64,000 nucleotides of DNA. Source: Stutzerimonas stutzeri (lineage in GTDB: Bacteria; Pseudomonadota; Gammaproteobacteria; Pseudomonadales; Pseudomonadaceae). Position 1 is the stretch's first letter. Each line of letters opens with the position of its first letter. This document shows, piece by piece, positions 34,773 to 43,290 of this stretch. Under the pieces are notes generated by a model that was not told where the DNA came from, made no database searches, and saw only the letters and a program-made list of their open reading frames with translations. The stretch covers positions 47,940-111,939 of the forward strand of contig DDKB01000025.1 of NCBI GenBank assembly GCA_002339675.1, written 5' to 3'. Both the position numbers and the translations under genes were made by a program.

Positions 34773-36256
34773 TCCTTTCCGCTGCCGTGGGCTTGCCACT
34801 GCTGGGCGCGCTGACGCTCGCCGCCGTTCCGCGCTGGAGCGAAGCCGGCGCGCGGCGCTTCGCGACTGGCGTGGCGCTGTTGTCGCTGCTGTGCCTGGCC
34901 CTGGCCTGGCTGCGCTTTAACCCGGACGGCGCGCAGTTCCAGCTGGTGGAGGAAGTGCCCTGGGTGCCCGGCCTGGGCATGGCCTGGCGGCTCGGCGTCG
35001 ACGGCATCGCCCTGGCGGTGGCCAGCATGAGCGCGCTGGTATTCGTGGCGAGCATGCTTTATCCGGCCGATACCAAGCATCGGGCCGCGCACTATTACGG
35101 CTGGATGCTGTTCCTGCAGGGCGTATCGCTGGGCGTGTTCCTCGCGCTGGACCTGCTGCTGTTCTACGTGTTTTTCGATCTGTCGCTGGTGGGCATGTTC
35201 TTTCTCATCGGCCGCTGGGGCCATGGCGACCGGCAGCGCTCGGCGCTGAAGTTCTTCCTCTACACCTTCCTCGGATCGCTGCTGATGCTGCTGGCCTTTA
35301 TCGGCCTGTACCTCTCGATCACGCCTCATACCTTCGACATGCGTGTGCTGATCGCCGAGCAACCGATGGTGGGCTCTGCCATTCCGGCGGGGCTGGTGTT
35401 CCTCGGGCTGATGATCGGGCTGGCGATCAAGACGCCGCTGGTGCCCTTCCATACTTGGCTGCCGCAGGCCCACGTTGATGCGCCAGCGCCGGCCTCGGCG
35501 ATCCTTGCCGGCGTGCTGCTGAAGATGGGCACCTTCGGCATGCTGCGCATTCCCTTCGCGATGATGCGCGAGACCTTCGCCGCCTATGCCGGCGTCATCG
35601 CGCTGGTCGCGGTGCTGTCGATCCTGTATGGCGCGACGGTTGCCCTGGGCCAGCGCAACCTCAAACGGCGGATCGCCTACACCTCGATCAACCACATGGG
35701 CTACACCGTGCTCGGCATCGCCGTCGCCGGGACGCTGCTCAGCGGCAACGAGGCGGCGCGGCAGCTGGCGCTGGTCGGCGCGACCATTGAGATGGTGGCG
35801 CACGGGCTGATCACCGGTAGCCTGTTCCTGATCTGCGGCTCGTTCTGGCAACGCACCGGCGATTACGAACTGGCGCACTACGGCGGCCTGGCCAAGCGTG
35901 CGCCTGCACTGACCGGCTTTGCCGTGCTCGCCGCCTTTGCCAGTCTCGGCCTGCCGGGCCTGGCCGGGTTTGTCGCCGAGTTCCATGTCTTCGCCGGGAC
36001 CTTCGTGCTGCACCCGTGGCTGGCGGTGTTTGGCGTGCTCGGCATCCTGATCACCGCCGCGCTGTTTCTGCTCACGCTGCAACAAGTGTTCTTCGGCGAA
36101 CTGCCGCAGGCACGCAGCGGATTTACCGACCTCACGGGCCGCGAGCGCCTGGTGCTAGGCACGCTGGCGGCGGCGTTCGTGATCATCGGGGTCGCACCGC
36201 AATTCGTGCTCGCGGTGGTCGAGGCCAGCGCAAGCTGGCTGGTAGGCGCGCGCTGA
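34769..36256 (+). CDS. NuoM-like antiporter subunit (TTG start)
   Basis: This 495-residue antiporter-like subunit starts at TTG 34769. That codon overlaps the nuoL stop and sits 6 bp after a perfect AGGAGG; no ATG or GTG gives a sensible N-terminus. The helix-7 lysine (LAIKTPLVPFHTWLPQAHVD) and the helix-12 glutamate (GFVAEFHVF) are kept. The normally invariant helix-5 glutamate is aspartate (VFFDLSLVGMFFLIG, Asp137), a conservative change. Confidence 0.9.
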   Translation: MILSAAVGLPLLGALTLAAVPRWSEAGARRFATGVALLSLLCLALAWLRFNPDGAQFQLVEEVPWVPGLGMAWRLGVDGIALAVASMSALVFVASMLYPADTKHRAAHYYGWMLFLQGVSLGVFLALDLLLFYVFFDLSLVGMFFLIGRWGHGDRQRSALKFFLYTFLGSLLMLLAFIGLYLSITPHTFDMRVLIAEQPMVGSAIPAGLVFLGLMIGLAIKTPLVPFHTWLPQAHVDAPAPASAILAGVLLKMGTFGMLRIPFAMMRETFAAYAGVIALVAVLSILYGATVALGQRNLKRRIAYTSINHMGYTVLGIAVAGTLLSGNEAARQLALVGATIEMVAHGLITGSLFLICGSFWQRTGDYELAHYGGLAKRAPALTGFAVLAAFASLGLPGLAGFVAEFHVFAGTFVLHPWLAVFGVLGILITAALFLLTLQQVFFGELPQARSGFTDLTGRERLVLGTLAAAFVIIGVAPQFVLAVVEASASWLVGAR

Positions 36257-37671
36257 TGCCGGTCGGCGACCTGCTCCCGGAGATCTGCCTGCTGCTGGGC
36301 GCCGTGGCGATTATCCTGGCGTCGTCCTTCCTGCCCCAGCAGCGGCTGGGCTGGATGGCAGGCTTGGCCATGCTGACGATCGCGGGGGCGATTGGCCTGT
36401 CCCTGACGCAGTGGGGCGCGCCTGCCCGCCTGACGTTTTCCGGCGTGTGGGCGCTGGACGGGCCAGCGATCGCCGCCAAGCTGGTCATCCTGAGCGCCGG
36501 CGCCCTGGTGGTGGCCTTGTCGCCTCGCTGGTTCGCAACCGACCACCGGCACGGTGAGTTCTACGCACTGCTGCTTTTCGCCCTGCTGGGCGTCATCATG
36601 CTGGCCTCGGCCAGTGACAGCATGGAGTTGCTGGTGGGCATGCTGTTGTCGTCGGCGGCCAGTTATCCGCTCGCCGCCTTTCATCGCAGCTTCGCCCCGG
36701 CCCTTGAGGCAGGCATGAAGTATTTTCTGGTCGGTGCGCTGACCAATACCCTGCTGTGCATTGGCGTGGTCTGGCTGTTCGGCCTGACCGGCAGCACCGG
36801 TTACCCGGCGATAGCCGATAGGCTGGCGCAGGGCGTCGACGGCCTGGCGCTGCAGGTCGCGGCAGGCTGCATCATCATCGGCCTGACATTCAAACTCGCA
36901 GCCTTTCCCGCCCATGCCTGGATGCCGGACGTCGCCCAGGCCTCGCCAGCACCGGCGGCCGCCTTCCTCACGGTAGTACCGAAGATTGGCGCGGCCATCG
37001 CCCTGGCGCGCTTCGCCTCCCTGCTGCCGGCCCAGTCCGGCGTGATGCCGCTGGTTGCGATACTGGCCGCCGTGACCATGAGCCTCGGCAACCTGGCTGC
37101 CCTGTGGCAGCAGGATGTCCGCCGGCTGCTCGGCTGGTCGTCGGTGGCCCAGTCCGGCTTCGCCCTGATGGCCGTGGCCGCGCTGCCCGGCAGCCCCGAC
37201 GCACTGGTCGCCCTGCTGCTGTTCCTGGCCACCTATGCCATGGCCAACCTGGCAGCCTTTGCGGCCGTCATCGACCTGCGCGGCCGCACGGCCCTTGGCG
37301 ACTATGCCGGCCTGCTAAGCAGTGCGCCGGTCCCCGGCCTCGCGCTGATCCTGGCGCTGCTGTCATTGGTCGGCATCCCGCCGCTGGTGGGCTTCTTCGG
37401 CAAGTTCATGCTGTATCGCACCACGCTCGACGGCGGCCTGGGCTGGCTGGCGTTGGTCGCCGCCGTGAACAGCGCTGTCTCGCTGTTCTACTACCTGCGG
37501 GTCGCGGGCACGCTGGTGTTCGGAAGGCCTGTCGGCGCCGTGCACCGCCTGGGCGGGAGCACCTGGCTGGTGGCCTGCCTTGCCGGCGCCTTGCTGATCA
37601 CGGCTGGCCTGGCGGCCGAGTGGCTGGTAGGCGCGCTACAGGCGACCGGAGGCTTCGCCGCAAATCTTTGA
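36256..37671 (+). CDS. NuoN-like antiporter subunit
   Basis: This 471-residue subunit is last in the operon. Lys155 (GMKY), the helix-7 lysine (FKLAAFPAHAWMPDV) and the helix-12 lysine (GFFGKFMLY) are present. The helix-5 glutamate of NuoN (GIEL in Escherichia coli) aligns with leucine here (VGMLLSS, Leu130), so one proton-relay acid is missing. It starts in a TGATG junction and ends 8 bp from a convergent gene. Confidence 0.9.
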   Translation: MPVGDLLPEICLLLGAVAIILASSFLPQQRLGWMAGLAMLTIAGAIGLSLTQWGAPARLTFSGVWALDGPAIAAKLVILSAGALVVALSPRWFATDHRHGEFYALLLFALLGVIMLASASDSMELLVGMLLSSAASYPLAAFHRSFAPALEAGMKYFLVGALTNTLLCIGVVWLFGLTGSTGYPAIADRLAQGVDGLALQVAAGCIIIGLTFKLAAFPAHAWMPDVAQASPAPAAAFLTVVPKIGAAIALARFASLLPAQSGVMPLVAILAAVTMSLGNLAALWQQDVRRLLGWSSVAQSGFALMAVAALPGSPDALVALLLFLATYAMANLAAFAAVIDLRGRTALGDYAGLLSSAPVPGLALILALLSLVGIPPLVGFFGKFMLYRTTLDGGLGWLALVAAVNSAVSLFYYLRVAGTLVFGRPVGAVHRLGGSTWLVACLAGALLITAGLAAEWLVGALQATGGFAANL

Positions 37672-37679
37672 GCCCGATC

Positions 37680-37931
37680 TCAGGCGGTCGCTTGCTCGAG
37701 CCAGCCGAGCAAGCGCAGGGCGTCTTCCCGCTGTTCTCCACAGACCTGCGGGTCGGCCTGGAAAGCGGAACACACGGCAGGCCGGGCCGGATGGCCGAAC
37801 AGGCCGCACAGGTTCTGTTCGGACAGGTGCAGGCAGCGCTCGCCTGCCGCCTTGCCGGCAGGCATTCCGGGAATCGGAGAACTGATCGAAGGGGCAATAC
37901 AGCAGGCACCGCAACCGGGGCGACAATTCAT
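37680..37931 (-). CDS. YkgJ-family cysteine-cluster protein
   Basis: This 83-residue protein opens MNCRPGCGACCIAPSISSP and contains eight cysteines, including CGACC, ERC, LCG, VC and VCG. This is the pattern of the small zinc/iron-binding YkgJ family, whose function is unknown. ATG 37931 gives the family start; an upstream in-frame ATG would add 20 residues without similarity. It is convergent with the nuoN-like gene. Confidence 0.85.
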   Translation of the reverse strand: MNCRPGCGACCIAPSISSPIPGMPAGKAAGERCLHLSEQNLCGLFGHPARPAVCSAFQADPQVCGEQREDALRLLGWLEQATA

Positions 37932-38194
37932 TTCAATGGTCCGAAATGAAAAAACGGGGCGGCGATGATAATGGCTGTCCGGGCAAAACACACGACGGCT
38001 AACAGCAACGCCCGTCGGAAACGGCCAGGCCGATCACAACACACCGCCCGAGACTATCGCAGCGAAAGGATTGGCGTAGCAGCGGTGGCCAGCCACCGCG
38101 TCCGCAGGCGAATAACAGGCTACCGTGACGCCGCCGTATGGCGTTCTGCGCCGGGCCTGATAGGATTCGCCGTCCTCCCGGAGCGTTACCCATC

Positions 38195-38536
38195 ATGCCG
38201 ATCTGGCTTCAAACCGCCGCGCTGCTCAGCCTTTCCAACCTGTTCATGACCTTCGCCTGGTACGGCCACCTCAAGACGCTCAGCGGCAAGCCCTGGCTGA
38301 TCGCGGTGGCGGTGAGCTGGGGCATTGCCCTGTTCGAATACCTGATCATGGTGCCCGCGAACCGCATCGGCTACACCGAGCTGTCCATCGGCCAGCTGAA
38401 GATCATGCAGGAGGTCATCACCCTGGCGGTATTCGTGCCGTTCAGCGTGCTCTACATGCAACAGCCGATGAAGCTCGACTACCTCTGGGCAGGCCTCTGC
38501 CTGCTGGGCGCAGTGTACTTCGTGTTCAAGGCGTAA
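38195..38536 (+). CDS. Small DMT-family (DUF486) membrane protein
   Basis: The 113-residue protein has four hydrophobic helices and the segments FMTFAWYGHLK, YLIMVPANRIG and LKIMQEVITL, typical of the DUF486 branch of drug/metabolite transporters. ATG 38195 follows a GGAG site; the upstream in-frame codons lack one. The substrate is unknown. Confidence 0.85.
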   Translation: MPIWLQTAALLSLSNLFMTFAWYGHLKTLSGKPWLIAVAVSWGIALFEYLIMVPANRIGYTELSIGQLKIMQEVITLAVFVPFSVLYMQQPMKLDYLWAGLCLLGAVYFVFKA

Positions 38537-38636
38537 CCGCACGGGGATGCCACGGGTGCCGAGCCAACCGACCGGTGACGCCGCCATACGGCTTCGGCAT
38601 ACTGGCCGCCCTTACCGAACCCCTGGAGGTTTTCGA

Positions 38637-38918
38637 ATGTTCAAGGTCAACGAGTACTTCGACGGCACCGTCAAATCCATCGCCTTCGACATGGCAGCAG
38701 GCCCGGCCACCATCGGCGTCATGGCGCCGGGCGCCTATGAATTCGGCACGGCTCAACTGGAAGTCATGCACGTGGTTGCAGGCAGCCTGGACGTGAAACT
38801 GCCGGGAAGCGAGAACTACGAAACCTTCGGCGCTGGCACCCAGTTCACCGTGCCAGCCAACAGCAAATTTCAATTGAAGGTGGCCGAGGCAACTGCCTAC
38901 CTGTGCGAATACCGCTAA
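38637..38918 (+). CDS. ppnP: Pyrimidine/purine nucleoside phosphorylase PpnP
   Basis: PpnP (YaiE family) is a small cupin that phosphorolyses nucleosides to base and ribose-1-phosphate. The 93-residue frame from ATG 38637 begins MFKVNEYFDGTVKSIAF. It contains the family motifs ATIGVMAPGAYEFGT and FTVPANSKFQLKV, and has a clear GGAGG site. Confidence 0.93.
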   Translation: MFKVNEYFDGTVKSIAFDMAAGPATIGVMAPGAYEFGTAQLEVMHVVAGSLDVKLPGSENYETFGAGTQFTVPANSKFQLKVAEATAYLCEYR

Positions 38919-38980
38919 ACGGGAAGTTTCGCTCCGGAGCAGTCCGGACCGTCGTTGCGGTGGATGGAAATAGCCCCATC

Positions 38981-39016
38981 CGCCCTACGCCTGTAGGGTG
39001 GGCTTCAGCCCACCAA
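38981..39016. repeat. REP-like palindromic element
   Basis: GTGGGC-TTCA-GCCCAC (38998-39013) is preceded by a CGCCCTAC/GTAGGGTG inverted repeat, giving the GTAGGGTGGGCTTCAGCCCA signature of pseudomonad intergenic repeats. It sits between the convergent ppnP and fliT ends, the usual location for REP elements. Confidence 0.65.
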
Positions 39017-39092
39017 ACCCCGGCCCGGTGAACCGCCCTCGGTAGGATGGAATCGCCGGTGGCGCTGCCGTCTGACGTCGAGCTCAACCGTC

Positions 39093-39386
39093 TTATCCCA
39101 ACGGCTTGTACGCCCGATTGACCTGCTTCGACTGGTTCAAACGGGTCAGCTCGCCAGCCAGTCGCTCGCGCTCGGCTCTGCCGGCTTGCTGAATCCCGTC
39201 ATAGAGCATCGAAAGCTCCAGCAACTGATCCCGCAACTCTAGATCGCCCGCATCGTCCTGACCCAACCCCGCGACCAACGCGCGGCACTGCTCATCCAGC
39301 ACCGAGATGGCTTCCCAGTCCTGCGCTTCGCCTGCTTCACGCAACCGATTAGCGAGTCGTGCCAAGGCTTGTTTAGGTGACGGCAT
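39093..39386 (-). CDS. fliT: Flagellar export chaperone FliT-like protein
   Basis: This 97-residue, mostly helical and charged protein follows fliS. FliT-type proteins bind the cap protein FliD before export and tune flagellar gene expression. FliT sequences are very divergent, so the assignment rests on size, helical content and the position after fliS. ATG 39386 has a GAGGAG site; the earlier in-frame ATG adds 12 residues with no site. Confidence 0.75.
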   Translation of the reverse strand: MPSPKQALARLANRLREAGEAQDWEAISVLDEQCRALVAGLGQDDAGDLELRDQLLELSMLYDGIQQAGRAERERLAGELTRLNQSKQVNRAYKPLG

Positions 39387-39448
39387 GGGGCTCCTCGATT
39401 TCAACGACATGACGGACGCCAACAGGCAGCCGCGCGAACCAGACCCTG

Positions 39449-39835
39449 TTAGACCTTGGGTGCAATCTGATCCCAGGCAACCTTGATCTCGCCCAGCAAG
39501 CGGCCTACTTCGTTCAACTTATCGATATCGTTATGCCGGCTCGCCTCGAACAGGCGCATCGTCATGTATTCGTAAAGCCGATCCAGGTTTTCAGCCAGCT
39601 CGCCACCAATGCTCTTGTCCAAAGCATCGCGCAGACCGCCAATAATGTTGATGGCCTTACCGACCAGAACACCTTTCTCAGCAAACGCATCACGCTCCAT
39701 GGCGCCCTTAGCCTGAGCGATTCGATCCAGGCCTCCCTGCATCAACATTTGAATCAAGCGGTGGGGATCAGCTTCGTTCACTTGAACCTTAACACCCACT
39801 TGCTGGTACTGCTTCATTGCTGCCATAGCGTACAT
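39449..39835 (-). CDS. fliS: Flagellar export chaperone FliS
   Basis: FliS binds the C-terminus of flagellin and keeps it unpolymerised until export. The 128-residue protein has the typical MKQYQQVG opening and ADPHRLIQMLMQGGLDRIAQ. ATG 39835 follows a GAGGGG site. It is separated from fliD by a terminator and has its own FliA-type promoter. Confidence 0.93.
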   Translation of the reverse strand: MYAMAAMKQYQQVGVKVQVNEADPHRLIQMLMQGGLDRIAQAKGAMERDAFAEKGVLVGKAINIIGGLRDALDKSIGGELAENLDRLYEYMTMRLFEASRHNDIDKLNEVGRLLGEIKVAWDQIAPKV

Positions 39836-39873
39836 TGGATAAGCCCCTCGCCACATCTGATTGCTTATGAGGT

Positions 39874-39900
39874 TTATCGGTCAAGGGTTCGCAAGCTTGA
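39874..39900 (-). promoter_or_regulatory. FliA (sigma28) promoter of fliS-fliT
   Basis: On the minus strand TCAAG (39900-39896), a 14-bp spacer and ACCGATAA (39881-39874) match the TAAAG-N14-GCCGATAA FliA pattern with two mismatches. The spacing is the same as in the fliC promoter in this window. It gives a leader of about 35 nt before fliS and lies just downstream of the fliD terminator. Confidence 0.65.
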
Positions 39901-39922
39901 TAGCAACAGATGAACCAAAACG

Positions 39923-39946
39923 AAAAAAACCGCTTTTCATAGCGGT
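39923..39946 (-). terminator. Intrinsic terminator downstream of fliD
   Basis: On the minus strand ACCGCT-ATGAAA-AGCGGT forms a 6-bp stem followed by six Ts, about 185 bp after the fliD stop. It would end the fliC/flaG/fliD transcript before the fliS promoter. The remaining part of the 296-bp fliD-fliS gap shows no gene. Confidence 0.75.
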
Positions 39947-40131
39947 CAAAAAACTGTCGTGCCCCTGCGTTTCCGAAGCTAGAGTTGTTCGATTGGCTGC
40001 AAGTTTGGGCTCAAGGCACGCCTTATCCCAGCCTTCAAGCCGATCTAGACGAAGCCTTCTTGAGTGGCGGGACTGGAGTACTGCTCGCGCTCCGTAGCCG
40101 AATCTAAGCGCCGCAATGGACAGTAGTTAAA

Positions 40132-41553
40132 TTATCGTTTCGAGCTATTAGCCGACCACGGAAGATTTTCAAGCGATGCCAGCAGGCTCGACGATGTGTT
40201 CGCAAGCTGCCCTACCAGCATATCCATGGCGTTAAACTGCTTGTATAAACGCTCTTGCAGGGAAGTGATGCGACGATCAAGGTCTTCTTTCTGCTGTCCT
40301 ATCGCCGAAATTGTCTTGGTCATCGCTTGGTTACGCTGCTCGAGAATCCCTCCCGCCTCAGTATATGGTTTCAACTTGCTATCTAGCCTAGCTGCTAACC
40401 CGTTCTCGCCGGCGAACAACGTAGCCAATTCCTCAAAGCCACCATCCATTGCAGTGCTGAGTTTGTCATTGTCAATCTTTAGCGTGCCATCTCGCTGAGT
40501 AGTCACGCCAAGATCCGTCAGCGCCCGAATGGCGCCAGAACCTTGCACATTGACTAACTCATTCCGGATAGTGTTAAGCAACGTACGAGCAGTAGCATCT
40601 CCAACCAAGGCTCCTGCAAGGGGCAGCTTATCGTCGCCCACCTTGGTTACTTTCGTCTGGCTGTTTACGACATCGATTAGCTTGTTATAGGCATCAACGA
40701 ACGTTTGAACTTGTTTCTTAACGCCCGCTTCATCTTCCGTAATTCCCACGGTAAGAGGCTTGCCAGTCTCCGTCAGCCCTTTCAACTCCAGCGTAACCCC
40801 TTCAATGGCAGTGTCGACGCTGTTGGTTTTGCTGGTGATGTTCAAACCATCAATTGTGAGTTCAGCGCTTGCAGCCTTAGCGATGACACCTGCTGAACCG
40901 TCAGAACCTGGGGCGTCCACTCCTCCTGCGAAGGCAAGCTTCGACAGGTCGCCAACCGAATCGCCGCTGACAGCTACAGTGATATCCTCGTTCGCTCCTG
41001 TCACTGAACTACTCAGCACCAACCGGGAGCCCGATGTGTCCGTAACGATGGTCGCACTTAAGCCATCTTTGGCTCCGGCCTTATTGATGGCGTCTCGGAC
41101 TCCAGCCAGGGTGTTGTTACTTTCATCAATCGTGATCGCGGGAAAGGCTTTAGCGCCAACGCTCACTGTCAAAGTTCCGCTGCCAAGCGTGACCGGGGCG
41201 GCAGGATCATCTTGGATGGCCTGAAGTGCCACTTTGCTCCCAGCGGCAAGCTGCGTAACGTTTATCTGATAACTGCCAGCTCCGGCGGAAACACCTGCTT
41301 TGACGGCTAGAAGATTCGTATCGGACGAACTGGCGGCGCGCGCTTTGAACAGCTCAGGCTTGTTCAGATTGCCAAGGGCCGTCTGAAAATCGCTGATAGC
41401 GTTTTTCAACGCTCCGACTGCAGTGATCTGTGTCGTCGTCTTCTTTTCAAGATTGGCAAGCTGCGTTGCCTTGGGTGCCCGCTCGGCCGCCACCATGCTG
41501 GATACGATACTGTTGATATCAATACCGGAACCGATGCCCGTTACCCCAGCCAT
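40132..41553 (-). CDS. fliD: Flagellar filament cap protein FliD
   Basis: FliD forms the cap that folds flagellin at the filament tip and can act as an adhesin. It has the N-terminal MAGVTGIGSGIDINSIVSSM coiled-coil start, a variable middle, and the C-terminal LQERLYKQFNAMDMLVGQL helix. I use ATG 41553 because GAGG is 7 bp upstream, whereas the first ATG (41559) is only 1 bp from it. Length is 473 residues. The gene is less GC-rich than its metabolic neighbours. Confidence 0.93.
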   Translation of the reverse strand: MAGVTGIGSGIDINSIVSSMVAAERAPKATQLANLEKKTTTQITAVGALKNAISDFQTALGNLNKPELFKARAASSSDTNLLAVKAGVSAGAGSYQINVTQLAAGSKVALQAIQDDPAAPVTLGSGTLTVSVGAKAFPAITIDESNNTLAGVRDAINKAGAKDGLSATIVTDTSGSRLVLSSSVTGANEDITVAVSGDSVGDLSKLAFAGGVDAPGSDGSAGVIAKAASAELTIDGLNITSKTNSVDTAIEGVTLELKGLTETGKPLTVGITEDEAGVKKQVQTFVDAYNKLIDVVNSQTKVTKVGDDKLPLAGALVGDATARTLLNTIRNELVNVQGSGAIRALTDLGVTTQRDGTLKIDNDKLSTAMDGGFEELATLFAGENGLAARLDSKLKPYTEAGGILEQRNQAMTKTISAIGQQKEDLDRRITSLQERLYKQFNAMDMLVGQLANTSSSLLASLENLPWSANSSKR

Positions 41554-41609
41554 AGCCATACCTCGTTAAGAAAACGTTAACCGTGAAGATGATACAAAAA
41601 TCGTACCGC

Positions 41610-41966
41610 TTAAGCCTTAGCCTCAAACATCAAGCTCCGCATTTCATCCAAGCGTTCGGTTAAGCGAAGTATTTCCTCGGACGGTATCTGCCGAACGACC
41701 GCCCCCGAATCACCATCGATTACCTTCACAACTACATCCCCCGTCGAATCGTCGACGCTGAAACTCAGGTCTCGCTGAATACTCTGCACTTGCGAGCGAA
41801 ACCTTTCGACCAAGTCCTTCATGTCCTCCCGCGGCTCGGCTTCTGCAGGTTTTTTGGGCTGCTGGGTTTTTTCAGACGCAGAAAACCCAGCCTCCCGGAG
41901 AAGGCTGGGTGAAGATCCAGCTGATATTGGTGAAGCTATCCCGCTCGTTACTTTCCCGACGTCCAT
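41610..41966 (-). CDS. flaG: Flagellar protein FlaG
   Basis: FlaG is a small protein linked to filament length in polar-flagellated bacteria. The 118-residue product contains the conserved LSFSVDDSTGDVVVKVIDGD and VVRQIPSEEILRLTERL motifs. ATG 41966 is preferred because AGAGGTGA lies upstream. It stands between fliC and fliD as in other pseudomonads. Confidence 0.92.
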   Translation of the reverse strand: MDVGKVTSGIASPISAGSSPSLLREAGFSASEKTQQPKKPAEAEPREDMKDLVERFRSQVQSIQRDLSFSVDDSTGDVVVKVIDGDSGAVVRQIPSEEILRLTERLDEMRSLMFEAKA

Positions 41967-41987
41967 TGATTCACCTCTCATGAATCA

Positions 41988-42014
41988 ATGAGGGCAGACC
42001 TGAGCTGCCCTCAT
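41988..42014 (-). terminator. Stem-loop after fliC
   Basis: ATGAGGGCAG (41988-41997) and CTGCCCTCAT (42005-42014) form a perfect 10-bp stem with a 7-nt loop, starting 18 bp after the fliC stop. Only a weak T-containing tail follows on the minus strand. It probably reduces read-through from the abundant fliC message into flaG-fliD, or stabilises the fliC message. Confidence 0.6.
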
Positions 42015-42032
42015 CGTTACGCCTTCTGCTTG

Positions 42033-43196
42033 TTACTGCAGCAGGCTCAGGACAGCCTGCGGCAGCTGCTTGGCCTGGGCGAGGATCGCGGTACCAGCCT
42101 GTTGCAGAATCTGATTTTTGCTCAGGTTGGCGGTTTCAGCCGCGAAGTCGGTGTCCTGGATACGTCCGCGGGCAGCCGAAACGTTCTCAGAGATGTTCTG
42201 CAAGTTACCGATGGTGTTTTCGAATCGGTTCTGCACCGCACCGAGGTCTGCCCGCTGCGAGTCAATCTTCTGAATCGCCTGGTCAATTACCATAACGGCC
42301 CTTTGAGAGTCTTTGACCGTGTTGACATTGATTCCTGATATCTTGGTTTCAGTAGCTGCTGTTGCAGCGGTGTACGCAGCACCAGCTGTCAAGCCAGTCG
42401 GAAGCGCAGACACGCTTAGTGCTGTTAGCGCGTTAGCTGCACCATCGCTATCCAAACCAGACATGATCTTAGTATCACCACCCTCGGTCACGAAAGCGCC
42501 CAACCCTACGTTCGCATCGTTGATTGCCGTTGCAATCTGCTGCGTTGCCTCTGCTGCAGTCGTGCCACTGGCGATGGTGGTAGTAATAGTGAAGTCCTCA
42601 CCATTTACGGTCCCGCTCACAGTAACAGTGCCTGAGGCGCTAGCAGTACCTGCGGCCGCCGCGACAGTGCCTTCGAATGACTTCCCTTTCAGGGAGTCGG
42701 AGCTCATCTCGTCAATCTTCACGCTGATGGTTTCGTTAGCGGCACTACCAACCTGAAACGTGGTTGTGTCAAAGCTGCCATCAAGCAGTTTTTTACCACC
42801 GAAGGTAGTGGTGTTCGAAATACGGTCCAGTTCTTTTTTCAGCTCGCTTACTTCGGAGTTCAGGGCCTTACGCTCCGAATCGCTGTTGGAACCGTTAGCC
42901 GACTGCAGGGCGAGATCGCGCATACGCTGCAGAAGGTTTGTAGACTGCTGGAGGGCACCTTCGGCAGTCTGAGCCATGGAGATGCCGTCGTTGGAGTTCT
43001 TCACTGCTACGCCGAGACCGTTAACCTGGCTGGTAAGACGGTTCGCGATCTGCAGGCCGGCGGCATCGTCTTTGGCGCTGTTGATCCGGCTACCCGTCGA
43101 CAAACGCTGCATGGAAGTGGTGAGCGAGTTGGAAGAGTTGTTCAGGTTGCGCTGAGTGTTCAGGGAAGCAACGTTGGTGTTTACTGTCAAAGCCAT
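42033..43196 (-). CDS. fliC: Flagellin, major filament subunit
   Basis: The 387-residue flagellin has the conserved D0/D1 ends: MALTVNTNVASLNTQRNL at the N-terminus and a C-terminus ending AKQLPQAVLSLLQ. The middle domain (about 165-290) is short and rich in Ser, Thr and Ala, and therefore has many candidate O-glycosylation sites. GGAGGA lies before the ATG, and a strong FliA promoter lies about 95 bp upstream. The neighbouring glycan genes suggest the filament is glycosylated; this is inferred. Confidence 0.97.
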   Translation of the reverse strand: MALTVNTNVASLNTQRNLNNSSNSLTTSMQRLSTGSRINSAKDDAAGLQIANRLTSQVNGLGVAVKNSNDGISMAQTAEGALQQSTNLLQRMRDLALQSANGSNSDSERKALNSEVSELKKELDRISNTTTFGGKKLLDGSFDTTTFQVGSAANETISVKIDEMSSDSLKGKSFEGTVAAAAGTASASGTVTVSGTVNGEDFTITTTIASGTTAAEATQQIATAINDANVGLGAFVTEGGDTKIMSGLDSDGAANALTALSVSALPTGLTAGAAYTAATAATETKISGINVNTVKDSQRAVMVIDQAIQKIDSQRADLGAVQNRFENTIGNLQNISENVSAARGRIQDTDFAAETANLSKNQILQQAGTAILAQAKQLPQAVLSLLQ

Positions 43197-43290
43197 GATA
43201 TTTGTCCTCCATCGGACCTAGCTTGTATCGCCTGGGTTGCGACCCTAGCCTGCAACGTTCAGGCAACCATTGAGTTCGCATTCGTAATTG

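Noticed and set aside
36302..36488. Possible small gene antisense to the nuoN-like gene
   Set aside because: It lies wholly inside a conserved antiporter-subunit reading frame and has biased antisense composition.
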